From Pseudomonadota bacterium (lineage in GTDB: Bacteria; Pseudomonadota; Gammaproteobacteria; Enterobacterales; Enterobacteriaceae): a stretch of 6,664 nucleotides of DNA. The DNA lies in the NCBI GenBank assembly GCA_023425455.1, contig JAFACP010000456.1, positions 1 to 6,664 on the forward strand, read 5' to 3'. Made by a program: the position numbers and the translations under genes. Numbering within the stretch: position 1 is the stretch's first letter; every line of letters begins with the position of its first letter. The notes beneath the pieces were generated by a model. That model made no database searches, had not been told where the DNA came from, and saw only the letters and a program-made list of their open reading frames with translations. Positions 1-5,408 of this stretch are shown piece after piece.

Positions 1-10
1 CATATTGTAT

Positions 11-26
11 AGACGTCTAAGCGTCT
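11..26. promoter_or_regulatory. MetJ operator: two tandem met boxes
   Basis: Two adjacent 8-bp units are visible: AGACGTCT (11-18), a perfect met box, and AAGCGTCT (19-26), matching 6 of 8 positions. MetJ with S-adenosylmethionine is known to bind cooperatively to two or more tandem met boxes. The pair lies just upstream of the -35 element proposed for ybdL, so repression of ybdL when methionine/SAM is plentiful is a reasonable inference and fits a methionine aminotransferase. In E. coli ybdH is divergent from ybdL, so the site could serve a leftward gene outside the window too. Confidence 0.75.
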
Positions 27-29
27 TGA

Positions 30-57
30 TTGCCAAAGACTAACATCGTGTTATAGT
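30..57 (+). promoter_or_regulatory. Putative sigma70 promoter of ybdL
   Basis: TTGCCA (30-35) and TATAGT (52-57) are separated by 16 bases and match the sigma70 -35 and -10 consensus in four and five of six positions. Transcription would start near 64, giving a leader of about 30 nt before the ATG at 94. The met boxes end four bases upstream of the -35 element, so bound MetJ could hinder RNA polymerase. This is a visual match only. Confidence 0.5.
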
Positions 58-93
58 GGCAGCAACATAAGTATTACAAGCAGGCACCGCACA

Positions 94-1254
94 ATGAGCA
101 ATAACGCGTTGATTCCAAAAAGTAAACTCCCCAACCTCGGCACCACCATTTTTACGCAAATGAGCGCGCTTGCGCAGCAGCATAACGCCATTAATCTGTC
201 GCAGGGGTTCCCTGATTTCGACGGTCCGGAGTACCTGCAGGAGCGTCTTGCCTTTCATGTGGCGCAGGGGGCGAACCAGTACGCGCCGATGACCGGTGTC
301 CAGGCGCTGCGCGACGCGATTGCCGATAAAACGGCTGAACTGTACGCCTGCAGGCCGGATGCAAACAGCGAGATTACGATCACCGCTGGCGCGACGGAAG
401 CGCTGTACGCGGCGATCACCGCGCTGGTGCGCCCCGGCGATGAGGTTGTCTGTTTTGACCCAAGCTATGACAGCTATGCCCCCGCCATTGCGCTGTCCGG
501 CGGTGTGGTGAAACGGGTGGCGTTGCAGCCACCGCACTTCCGCCCGGACTGGCAGGCATTTGCCGGATTGCTGAGCGACAAGACCCGTCTGGTGATCCTG
601 AATACGCCGCATAATCCGTCGGCCACGGTCTGGCAGAAAGCCGATTTTGCCGCGCTGTGGCAGGCGATAGCGGAGCGCGAAATTTATGTACTGAGCGACG
701 AGGTGTACGAGCACATCTGTTTTGCCTCAGAAGAGCATGCCAGCGTGCTGGCACATCCGCAGCTGCGCGAGCGCGCCATTGCGGTCTCCTCGTTTGGTAA
801 AACCTACCATATGACCGGCTGGAAAGTCGGCTATTGCGTGGCGCCGGCAGCCATCAGCGCCGAGCTGCGCAAAGTACACCAGTATCTGACCTTCGCGGTG
901 AACACTCCGGCGCAGCTGGCGCTGGCGGACATGCTCAGGGCGCAGCCGGCACATTATCGCGAGCTGCCGGACTTTTACCGCGCGCGCCGGGACCGGTTTA
1001 TCGCCGCGCTGAGCGAAAGCCGTCTGGAGATCCTGCCCTGTGAGGGAACCTATTTCTTACTGGCCGACTACAGCGCCATCTCCGATATGGACGACGTCAG
1101 CTTCTGTCAGTGGCTGACCAAAGAGGCCGGAGTGGCGGCGATTCCGCTGTCGGTTTTCTGTGCTGACCCTTTCCCGCATAAGCTGATCCGGCTCTGTTTT
1201 GCCAAGCAGGAGTCGACGTTGCTGGCGGCGGCTGAGCGTCTGAACAGACTGTGA
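94..1254 (+). CDS. ybdL: PLP-dependent methionine aminotransferase YbdL
   Basis: A class I/II (fold type I) aminotransferase of 386 residues, the same length as E. coli YbdL and nearly identical along its length. The E. coli enzyme is known to transaminate methionine, and also histidine and phenylalanine, to the 2-oxo acids in the cytoplasm. Visible active-site features are the PLP lysine K236 in SSFGKTYHMTGWKVGY, D202 in SDEVYEH (pyridine nitrogen contact), N174 in TPHNPSATVW (cofactor O3' contact) and R366 in KLIRLCFA (substrate carboxylate). The N-terminal NLSQGFPDFDG segment (34-44) is typical of the KAT/MtnE-like subgroup. The ATG at 94 was chosen because it reproduces the E. coli N-terminus; it has only a weak Shine-Dalgarno (AGG, 82-84). 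Two met boxes upstream suggest MetJ control. The gene appears monocistronic, since a structured gap with a terminator follows. Confidence 0.95.
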   Translation: MSNNALIPKSKLPNLGTTIFTQMSALAQQHNAINLSQGFPDFDGPEYLQERLAFHVAQGANQYAPMTGVQALRDAIADKTAELYACRPDANSEITITAGATEALYAAITALVRPGDEVVCFDPSYDSYAPAIALSGGVVKRVALQPPHFRPDWQAFAGLLSDKTRLVILNTPHNPSATVWQKADFAALWQAIAEREIYVLSDEVYEHICFASEEHASVLAHPQLRERAIAVSSFGKTYHMTGWKVGYCVAPAAISAELRKVHQYLTFAVNTPAQLALADMLRAQPAHYRELPDFYRARRDRFIAALSESRLEILPCEGTYFLLADYSAISDMDDVSFCQWLTKEAGVAAIPLSVFCADPFPHKLIRLCFAKQESTLLAAAERLNRL

Positions 1255-1320
1255 GCGTGGCCATTCCCACTCTCTGTTCGACAAAACCTATTGCAATCAT
1301 AGACAGGAATGCCCCGGCGG

Positions 1321-1476
1321 CGGATTGCCCAAATCCGATACGGGTGGTCTAATCAGGTCGCTGTTACAGCCTGACTAAAGGGTATGTAGAGCGCAACACA
1401 TCGCCAGCCCCGGTTGGCACTGAACGTTCCTGCGGGACGTTCAGGTATCAGGGCCGCCCGTTGGGGCGGCCTTTTT
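1321..1476 (+). ncRNA. Candidate structured RNA: five hairpins ending in a terminator
   Basis: Five consecutive inverted repeats fill a stretch with no gene. They are CGGATT/AATCCG (1321-1326 with 1332-1337); TCAGG/CCTGA with an inner CTG/CAG (1353-1374); GCCAGC/GTTGGC with one G-U pair (1403-1418); CTGAACGT/ACGTTCAG plus CC/GG with a bulge (1420-1444); and the terminator stem (1452-1471) followed by five T. Only the plus strand gives a U-tailed end. Such a chain resembles either a trans-acting small RNA or a long ybdL 3' UTR from which one could be processed. I do not recognise the family and see no convincing promoter just upstream, so it remains a candidate. Confidence 0.35.
1452..1476 (+). 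terminator. Rho-independent terminator downstream of ybdL
   Basis: A perfect 8-bp GC-rich stem, GGCCGCCC (1452-1459) with GGGCGGCC (1464-1471), encloses a GTTG loop and is followed by TTTTT (1472-1476). It ends either the ybdL message, about 200 nt after its stop codon, or a separate small RNA, and insulates the ahpC promoter from upstream transcription. Confidence 0.85.
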
Positions 1477-1521
1477 ACTTTCAGGCTGGCTATTTCTGTT
1501 TATGACGTTCTCTTGTTCGGG

Positions 1522-1551
1522 TTGTTAGGTATGACTGATTGATTTGATAAA
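1522..1551 (+). promoter_or_regulatory. Possible ahpC promoter
   Basis: TTGTTA (1522-1527) and GATAAA (1546-1551), 18 bases apart, form a plausible sigma70 pair that would start transcription near 1558 and give a leader of about 65 nt. In enterobacteria ahpC is activated by OxyR during peroxide stress, and an OxyR site would be expected just upstream or overlapping the -35 element. I could not assign a clear four-part ATAG/CTAT OxyR motif by eye: CTAT at 1490 and TTAT at 1500 are spaced by one helical turn but the rest is missing. Confidence 0.3.
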
Positions 1552-1621
1552 GCAAACGCATTAGCCCGCGCAATCAAAGTTGGTTACCTTACATCTCAAC
1601 GAAAACACGGAGGAAGTACAG

Positions 1622-2185
1622 ATGTCTTTGATTAATACCAAAATTAAACCTTTCAAAAACCAGGCGTTCAAAAACGGTGAGTTCGTTGAAGTGACCGAGA
1701 AAGATACCGAAGGCCGCTGGAGCGTGTTCTTCTTCTATCCGGCTGATTTCACCTTCGTTTGCCCGACTGAACTGGGTGACGTGGCCGATCACTACGACGA
1801 ACTGCAGAAGCTGGGCGTAGACGTTTACTCCGTTTCTACCGACACCCACTTTACCCACAAAGCATGGCACAGCAGCTCCGACACCATCGCCAAAATCAAA
1901 TATGCGATGATCGGCGACCCGACTGGCGCCCTGACCCGTAACTTCGACAACATGCGTGAAGATGAAGGCCTGGCCGATCGCGCCACTTTCGTTGTTGATC
2001 CGCAGGGTATTATCCAGGCTATCGAAGTTACCGCTGAAGGTATCGGCCGTGATGCCTCTGACCTGCTGCGTAAAGTGAAAGCGGCGCAGTATGTTGCTTC
2101 TCACCCAGGTGAAGTTTGCCCGGCGAAATGGAAAGAGGGCGAAGCGACCCTGGCGCCATCTCTGGACCTGGTTGGCAAAATCTAA
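1622..2185 (+). CDS. ahpC: Alkyl hydroperoxide reductase peroxidase subunit AhpC
   Basis: A typical 2-Cys peroxiredoxin of 187 residues that reduces H2O2, organic peroxides and peroxynitrite in the cytoplasm and is recharged by AhpF. The peroxidatic cysteine is C47 (C46 after Met removal) in the P-A-D-F-T-F-V-C motif starting at P40. R120 of the [10 protein letters not shown] segment completes the active site, and the resolving cysteine is C166 in GEVCPAKW. The sequence matches E. coli AhpC almost residue for residue. The reading frame is open further upstream to an ATG at 1580, but the ATG at 1622 is chosen because it restores the conserved [10 protein letters not shown] start and has an excellent Shine-Dalgarno, GGAGG (1609-1613), 8 nt upstream. 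ahpF follows after 244 bases including a terminator, consistent with AhpC being made in excess over AhpF. OxyR activation is expected from family knowledge. Confidence 0.98.
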   Translation: MSLINTKIKPFKNQAFKNGEFVEVTEKDTEGRWSVFFFYPADFTFVCPTELGDVADHYDELQKLGVDVYSVSTDTHFTHKAWHSSSDTIAKIKYAMIGDPTGALTRNFDNMREDEGLADRATFVVDPQGIIQAIEVTAEGIGRDASDLLRKVKAAQYVASHPGEVCPAKWKEGEATLAPSLDLVGKI

Positions 2186-2208
2186 AATTTCCCTGTCTTT
2201 CACGCCAT

Positions 2209-2287
2209 GGCAGCGTTGGCGGCACCTGCTCACCCCGATCACTTACTTTAGTAAGCTCCCGGGGATCCCCGGGCTCGCCGCCTTGCC
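2209..2287. repeat. Palindromic intergenic element between ahpC and ahpF
   Basis: Nested inverted repeats are visible: GGCA/TGCC (2209-2212 with 2284-2287), GGCGGC/GCCGCC (2218-2223 with 2277-2282), CCCCG/CGGGG (2233-2237 with 2260-2264) and CTTAC/GTAAG around a TTTA loop (2242-2255). A perfect 16-bp palindrome CCCGGGGATCCCCGGG (2258-2273) overlaps one arm and offers an alternative fold. The core, with CACTTACTTTAGTAAGCTCC followed by CGGGGAT and a GCCGCCTTGCC tail, resembles dispersed intergenic repeats I recall from enterobacterial genomes, but I cannot confirm the family or copy number here. Confidence 0.5.
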
Positions 2288-2321
2288 CTGACGCGAAATC
2301 CAAAGGAAATTGCTAACGAAT

Positions 2322-2347
2322 AACGGGTGCTTTATTACGCCCGTTTT
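2322..2347 (+). terminator. Terminator between ahpC and ahpF
   Basis: AACGGGTG (2322-2329) pairs with CGCCCGTT (2338-2345), eight pairs including one G-U, around an eight-base CTTTATTA loop. The T run spans 2344-2347. It would end most ahpC transcripts, so that ahpF is reached by partial read-through or from its own promoter. This gives a simple means for unequal AhpC and AhpF levels. Confidence 0.65.
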
Positions 2348-2362
2348 CATTCAAACCCCATG

Positions 2363-2401
2363 ATGCAAGCCGCATTCAGGCAGCCGCGAGGCCGCTTGCA
2401 T
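2363..2401 (+). other. Hairpin in the ahpF leader
   Basis: ATGCAAGC (2363-2370) pairs perfectly with GCTTGCAT (2394-2401). The enclosed 23 bases contain a small GCC-GCGA-GGC hairpin (2383-2392) with a GNRA-type tetraloop. There is no T run after it, so it is not a terminator. It ends 13 bases before the Shine-Dalgarno of ahpF (GAGAGGG, 2415-2421) and could act as an mRNA stability or translation element. Function is inferred from position only. Confidence 0.4.
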
Positions 2402-2429
2402 GATGACGTTTTAAGAGAGGGATAACGAC

Positions 2430-3995
2430 ATGCTCGACGCAAACATGAAAACCCAGCTCAGGGCCTACCTTGAGAAACTGACTAAGCCCGTTGAACTGAT
2501 TGCCACGCTGGACGACAGCGCTAAATCGGCTGAGATCAAAGAACTGCTGGCGGAAATCGCCGAGCTGTCGCCGAAGGTGACGTTTAAAGAAGACAACACG
2601 CTCGCCGTGCGCAAACCGTCTTTCCTGATTACCAATCCCGGTTCTGACCAGGGGCCACGTTTTGCGGGCTCTCCGCTGGGTCATGAGTTTACCTCGCTGG
2701 TGCTGGCGCTGCTGTGGACCGGTGGGCATCCTTCAAAAGAAGCGCAGTCCATGCTGGAGCAGATCCGCGATCTGGACGGCGACTTCGAGTTCGAAACTTA
2801 TTACTCGCTCTCTTGCCACAACTGCCCGGACGTGGTGCAGGCGCTGAACCTGATGGCGGTGCTGAACCCACGCATTAAGCACACCGCAATTGACGGCGGC
2901 GTGTTCCAGAATGAAATCACCGACCGCAACGTGATGGGCGTGCCTGCCGTGTTTGTGAACGGTAAAGAATTCGGCCAGGGCCGCATGACGCTGGCAGAAA
3001 TCGTGGCCAAAGTGGACACCGGCGCGGAAAAACGCGCGGCGGAAGAGCTGAATAAGCGCGATGCCTACGATGTGCTGATTGTCGGATCTGGCCCTGCGGG
3101 AGCGGCGGCGGCAGTATACTCCGCGCGTAAAGGCATTCGTACCGGTTTGATGGGCGAGCGATTCGGCGGCCAGGTGCTGGATACCGTGGATATCGAAAAC
3201 TACATCTCTGTGCCGAAAACCGAAGGCCAGAAGCTGGCTGGCGCCCTGAAAGCGCACGTCAGCGATTATGAGGTGGATGTCGTTGATAGCCAGAGCGCCA
3301 GCAAGCTGATTCCGGCGGCGCAAGAGGGGGGCTTACATCAGATTGAAACCGCCTCTGGCGCCGTACTGAAAGCACGCAGCATCATCATTGCCACCGGGGC
3401 GAAATGGCGCAACATGAACGTACCGGGCGAAGATCAGTATCGTACCAAAGGGGTCACCTACTGCCCGCACTGCGATGGCCCGCTGTTTAAAGGCAAGCGC
3501 GTGGCGGTCATTGGCGGCGGCAACTCCGGGGTGGAAGCGGCGATTGATCTGGCGGGCATTGTTGAACATGTGACGCTGCTTGAGTTCGCACCCGAGATGA
3601 AAGCCGATCAGGTTCTGCAGGATAAAGTCCGCAGCCTGAAAAATGTCGACATCGTGCTGAATGCGCAGACCACAGAAGTGAAGGGTGACGGCAGCAAAGT
3701 GACCGGTCTCGAGTATCGCGATCGTCTGAGTGGCGATGTCCACAATGTGCAGCTTGCAGGGATCTTCGTGCAGATTGGCCTGCTGCCAAACACCACCTGG
3801 CTGGAGGGCGCAATTGAGCGTAACCGGATGGGGGAAATCATCATCGACGCGAAATGCGAAACCAGCGTGAAGGGCGTATTTGCCGCCGGTGACTGCACGA
3901 CCGTGCCGTACAAGCAGATTATTATCGCCACCGGCGAAGGTGCGAAAGCCTCCCTGAGCGCGTTCGATTATCTGATCCGCAGCAAAACCGCATAA
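2430..3995 (+). CDS. ahpF: Alkyl hydroperoxide reductase flavoprotein subunit AhpF
   Basis: An NADH-dependent FAD disulfide reductase of 521 residues that passes electrons to AhpC. The N-terminal tandem thioredoxin-fold domain (about 1-200) carries the C129-H-N-C132 redox pair in SCHNCPD. A linker leads into a thioredoxin-reductase-like part with the FAD-binding GSGPAG (219-224), the C345-P-H-C348 active disulfide in TYCPHCDG, the NADH-binding GGGNSG (362-367) and the second FAD motif [13 protein letters not shown] (484-496). Length and sequence match E. coli AhpF, with no break or missing catalytic residue. The ATG at 2430 gives the E. coli-like [10 protein letters not shown] start and is preceded by GAGAGGG (2415-2421). 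The gene follows ahpC on the same strand, separated by a terminator and hairpins, and ends before a strong terminator. OxyR control through the ahpC promoter is expected from the family. Confidence 0.98.
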   Translation: MLDANMKTQLRAYLEKLTKPVELIATLDDSAKSAEIKELLAEIAELSPKVTFKEDNTLAVRKPSFLITNPGSDQGPRFAGSPLGHEFTSLVLALLWTGGHPSKEAQSMLEQIRDLDGDFEFETYYSLSCHNCPDVVQALNLMAVLNPRIKHTAIDGGVFQNEITDRNVMGVPAVFVNGKEFGQGRMTLAEIVAKVDTGAEKRAAEELNKRDAYDVLIVGSGPAGAAAAVYSARKGIRTGLMGERFGGQVLDTVDIENYISVPKTEGQKLAGALKAHVSDYEVDVVDSQSASKLIPAAQEGGLHQIETASGAVLKARSIIIATGAKWRNMNVPGEDQYRTKGVTYCPHCDGPLFKGKRVAVIGGGNSGVEAAIDLAGIVEHVTLLEFAPEMKADQVLQDKVRSLKNVDIVLNAQTTEVKGDGSKVTGLEYRDRLSGDVHNVQLAGIFVQIGLLPNTTWLEGAIERNRMGEIIIDAKCETSVKGVFAAGDCTTVPYKQIIIATGEGAKASLSAFDYLIRSKTA

Positions 3996-4030
3996 TAAAA
4001 GAAAGTAAGACTACACCTGCAATAACATCA

Positions 4031-4061
4031 GGCCACCGTCAGTTCAGGTGGCCTTTTTTTT
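4031..4061 (+). terminator. Rho-independent terminator of ahpF
   Basis: GGCCACC (4031-4037) and GGTGGCC (4047-4053) enclose a nine-base loop and are followed by eight T (4054-4061). The T tract runs into the stop codon of uspG on the other strand (TAA, complement of 4060-4062). The minus strand has no matching T run after the stem, so the element looks unidirectional. An upstream CACCTG (4014-4019) can compete for CAGGTG (4045-4050), a possible alternative fold. Confidence 0.9.
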
Positions 4062-4488
4062 ACCTGACGACCATCACCGGAATATGGGTGTGGCGGATGA
4101 CGCTGGAAGCGTTAGAGCCCAGCAGGTGAGTGGTAATGGACGGATTACGTGAGCCGATAACCACCACGTCGGCACCCAGTTCGCTTGCCAGTTCGTTGAC
4201 GGCATCACGCACGCTGCCAAACCTGACGTGGGTTTTGAGGCGCGAAGGGTCAATACCGAAATGCTCCACCATGGTGTTAAGCCGTGTTTCCGCTTCACGC
4301 TGCAGGTGCTCTTCAAAGCGACGCACGTCGGCGGCAAAGCGGTGCAGGCTCAGGCTGGCGGAGCCGGGTAAGACGTGCAAAAGATGAATGATCCCGTCCT
4401 GCTGCGCAAGGAACTCAGCGTGACGAACGGCTTTGTCGCTCAGCTCCATTTCAAAAACATCAACCGGCATAATGATTGTCTTATACAT
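4060..4488 (-). CDS. uspG: Universal stress protein UspG
   Basis: A single-domain universal stress protein (UspA fold) of 142 residues, the same length as E. coli UspG/YbdQ and close to it throughout. E. coli UspG is reported to bind nucleotide and to affect adhesion and motility. The fold starts with the beta strand YKTIIMPVD (2-10), where D10 corresponds to the adenine-contacting aspartate of ATP-binding Usps, and ends with [20 protein letters not shown] (106-125) and the final strand PVMVVR. The usual G-2x-G-9x-G(S/T) phosphate loop is altered: the second glycine is replaced by N115, then G124-S125 follow, as I recall for E. coli UspG. The frame is open to an earlier ATG at 4533, but the ATG at 4488 is preferred for its AAGGAG Shine-Dalgarno (complement of 4497-4502) and the family N-terminus. 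It converges on ahpF with no intergenic space beyond the ahpF terminator. Confidence 0.96.
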   Translation of the reverse strand: MYKTIIMPVDVFEMELSDKAVRHAEFLAQQDGIIHLLHVLPGSASLSLHRFAADVRRFEEHLQREAETRLNTMVEHFGIDPSRLKTHVRFGSVRDAVNELASELGADVVVIGSRNPSITTHLLGSNASSVIRHTHIPVMVVR

Positions 4489-4613
4489 ACCCGTTTCTCC
4501 TTGTTTATAAACGCTAATATCATTCAAGCACAAAATAATGGTGGTTTCTGATAGCTGTCTGGCAGTTTTTCATGTTGCGGGAATTTAGCGGAGGGAATGG
4601 TATTCGGGAGGCG

Positions 4614-4703
4614 TTACCAGTGACGCTCAAGATACAGCACCGCCGTGACGATGATCGCCAGAATGATCAGAAAAACCAGTGTGATAACCAGTACCTCGAT
4701 CAT
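4614..4703 (-). CDS. Small single-pass membrane protein, 29 residues
   Basis: An ORF of 30 codons, ATG at 4703 and TAA at 4614-4616, encodes a protein beginning MIEVLVITLVFLIILAIIV and ending in YLERHW. Residues 4-24 are almost all V, L, I, A, F and T, a near-ideal transmembrane helix, with one acidic residue before it and a charged or aromatic tail (E26, R27, H28, W29), as in many enterobacterial small membrane proteins. No name is recognised. A Shine-Dalgarno-like GGGGA (complement of 4709-4713) lies 5 nt upstream of the ATG, inside a GTCCC-GTG-GGGAC hairpin (complement of 4708-4720) that could mask it. It lies between rnk and uspG on the same strand, where E. coli K-12 has ybdR. A chance ORF of this length is possible, but the sustained hydrophobicity, frequent CTG and ATC codons and spaced ribosome site argue for a real gene. 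Confidence 0.6.
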   Translation of the reverse strand: MIEVLVITLVFLIILAIIVTAVLYLERHW

Positions 4704-4785
4704 GACCGTCCCCACGGGACCAAAACAGATTAACCGTAAATGAAGGGGATCTGGCAGGGAATAGTAAAAATGTGTGAATTTGCGG

Positions 4786-4808
4786 AAAGAGGATGCGGTT
4801 GCATCCTC
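4786..4808 (-). terminator. Probable terminator of rnk
   Basis: GAGGATGC (4789-4796) and GCATCCTC (4801-4808) form a perfect 8-bp stem around a four-base loop, 33 bases beyond the rnk stop codon. On the minus strand the stem is followed by only TTT (complement of 4786-4788) and then CCGC, so the U tract is weak and termination may be partial. Read-through would continue into the small membrane protein gene. Confidence 0.55.
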
Positions 4809-4841
4809 CGGACAAAGCGGGTCGCGCGTGTTCAGAAGTGA

Positions 4842-5252
4842 TTAACGCAGATAATCGCCGGCGGCTTCAGGTTGATAGAGCAGTTCCAGTACCTCAAGGT
4901 GAGACGCCACGCCACCGGGCAATTCCCAGTGAATGCTGTCACCGGTGCGCAGCCCCAGCAGCGCCGCGCCAACCGGCGCCAGCACGGAAAGCTGGGTATT
5001 GCTGTCGCTCATTTGCGCCGGGTAGACCAGCGTGCGGGTGCGCTCTTCCCCGGTGCTCAGGTCGCGGAATCTCACCCGGCTGTTCATGGTCACCACATCA
5101 TGCGGCATCGACGCTGGCGTGCACATTTGCGCGCGGTCGAGCTCCTCATTCAGCGCGTCAGCAACCGGCAGTGAGGCAAATTCTGGTTTTTCCAACAGTC
5201 TGTCGATACGTTCAGCATCGAGTTCATTAATGATAATCATCGGTCTGGACAT
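4842..5252 (-). CDS. rnk: Regulator of nucleoside diphosphate kinase Rnk
   Basis: A 136-residue cytoplasmic protein matching E. coli Rnk in length and sequence, from [17 protein letters not shown] to the PEAAGDYLR end. The family has a short helical N-terminal arm (about 1-45) and a C-terminal GreA/GreB-like domain (about 50-136), seen here in [15 protein letters not shown] (91-105). Rnk is known to bind RNA polymerase near the secondary channel like GreA but with a shorter coiled coil, and was named for its effect on nucleoside diphosphate kinase in Pseudomonas. The ATG at 5252 has GGAGT (complement of 5258-5262) 5 nt upstream. The upstream region holds a promoter, a CRP-like site and a premature terminator, so expression is probably set by catabolite control and by attenuation. 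Confidence 0.97.
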   Translation of the reverse strand: MSRPMIIINELDAERIDRLLEKPEFASLPVADALNEELDRAQMCTPASMPHDVVTMNSRVRFRDLSTGEERTRTLVYPAQMSDSNTQLSVLAPVGAALLGLRTGDSIHWELPGGVASHLEVLELLYQPEAAGDYLR

Positions 5253-5300
5253 TTTTTACTCCATGTCGTTAATGCTGCGTGTACCGCAGAAACCAATCCA

Positions 5301-5334
5301 AAAGAAAACCCTCGCCGTCAGGCAGCGAGGGTTT
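5301..5334 (-). terminator. Premature terminator in the rnk leader (Enterobacteria rnk leader)
   Basis: AAACCCTCGC (5306-5315) and GCGAGGGTTT (5325-5334) form a perfect 10-bp stem around a nine-base loop. Read on the minus strand, the stem runs into TTTTCTTTT (complement of 5301-5308 and the end of the stem), a good U tract. It lies about 50 bases upstream of the rnk start codon and immediately after the predicted transcription start, which is the layout of the Enterobacteria rnk leader, a putative attenuator described from comparative genomics. A second perfect hairpin, CTGCG/CGCAG (5275-5289), follows before the ribosome site. What controls read-through is unknown. Confidence 0.75.
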
Positions 5335-5344
5335 AACTCTGCCG

Positions 5345-5373
5345 ATGATACTGGCTGTAAGCACAACTTTGAA
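5345..5373 (-). promoter_or_regulatory. rnk promoter
   Basis: On the minus strand TTCAAA (complement of 5368-5373) and TATCAT (complement of 5345-5350) are separated by 17 bases and match the sigma70 -35 and -10 consensus in four and five positions. Transcription should start near 5338-5339. The RNA would then enter the terminator hairpin within about five bases and have a total leader of about 86 nt before the rnk ATG. Confidence 0.6.
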
Positions 5374-5391
5374 GTGATGAGTATCACATTC
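5370..5391. promoter_or_regulatory. Probable cAMP-CRP site at the rnk promoter
   Basis: AGTGA (5373-5377) and TCACA (5384-5388), six bases apart, match the CRP consensus TGTGA-N6-TCACA in nine of ten positions. The centre at 5380.5 lies about 42 bases upstream of the predicted rnk start and overlaps the -35 element by one base. This is the class II arrangement, where CRP contacts both subunit domains of polymerase and activates. The match and spacing are seen; activation is inferred. Confidence 0.6.
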
Positions 5392-5408
5392 ATGGGGCAT
5401 ATGAATAT

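Noticed and set aside
1..3. ATG on the minus strand at the left edge, as a possible start of divergent ybdH
   Set aside because: No Shine-Dalgarno precedes it (the minus strand there reads through the met box) and no codons are visible beyond it.
1580..1621. Fourteen-residue N-terminal extension of AhpC from the ATG at 1580
   Set aside because: The AhpC family start [10 protein letters not shown] at 1622 has a strong GGAGG ribosome site; the upstream ATG has none.
1589..2242. Long minus-strand ORF of 217 codons opposite ahpC
   Set aside because: It is an antisense shadow of a strongly biased, highly expressed gene and has no recognisable domain or ribosome site.
2363..2401. REP/BIME element
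   Set aside because: Although palindromic and intergenic, it lacks the REP consensus core; it is kept only as a hairpin.
2733..3323. 196-codon minus-strand ORF opposite ahpF
   Set aside because: Antisense shadow of ahpF with low-complexity R/H-rich composition.
4504..4532. TTGTGC and TATAAA on the minus strand as a uspG promoter
   Set aside because: Transcription would begin inside the uspG Shine-Dalgarno (complement of 4497-4502), so it cannot be the main promoter. The true one was not found by eye.
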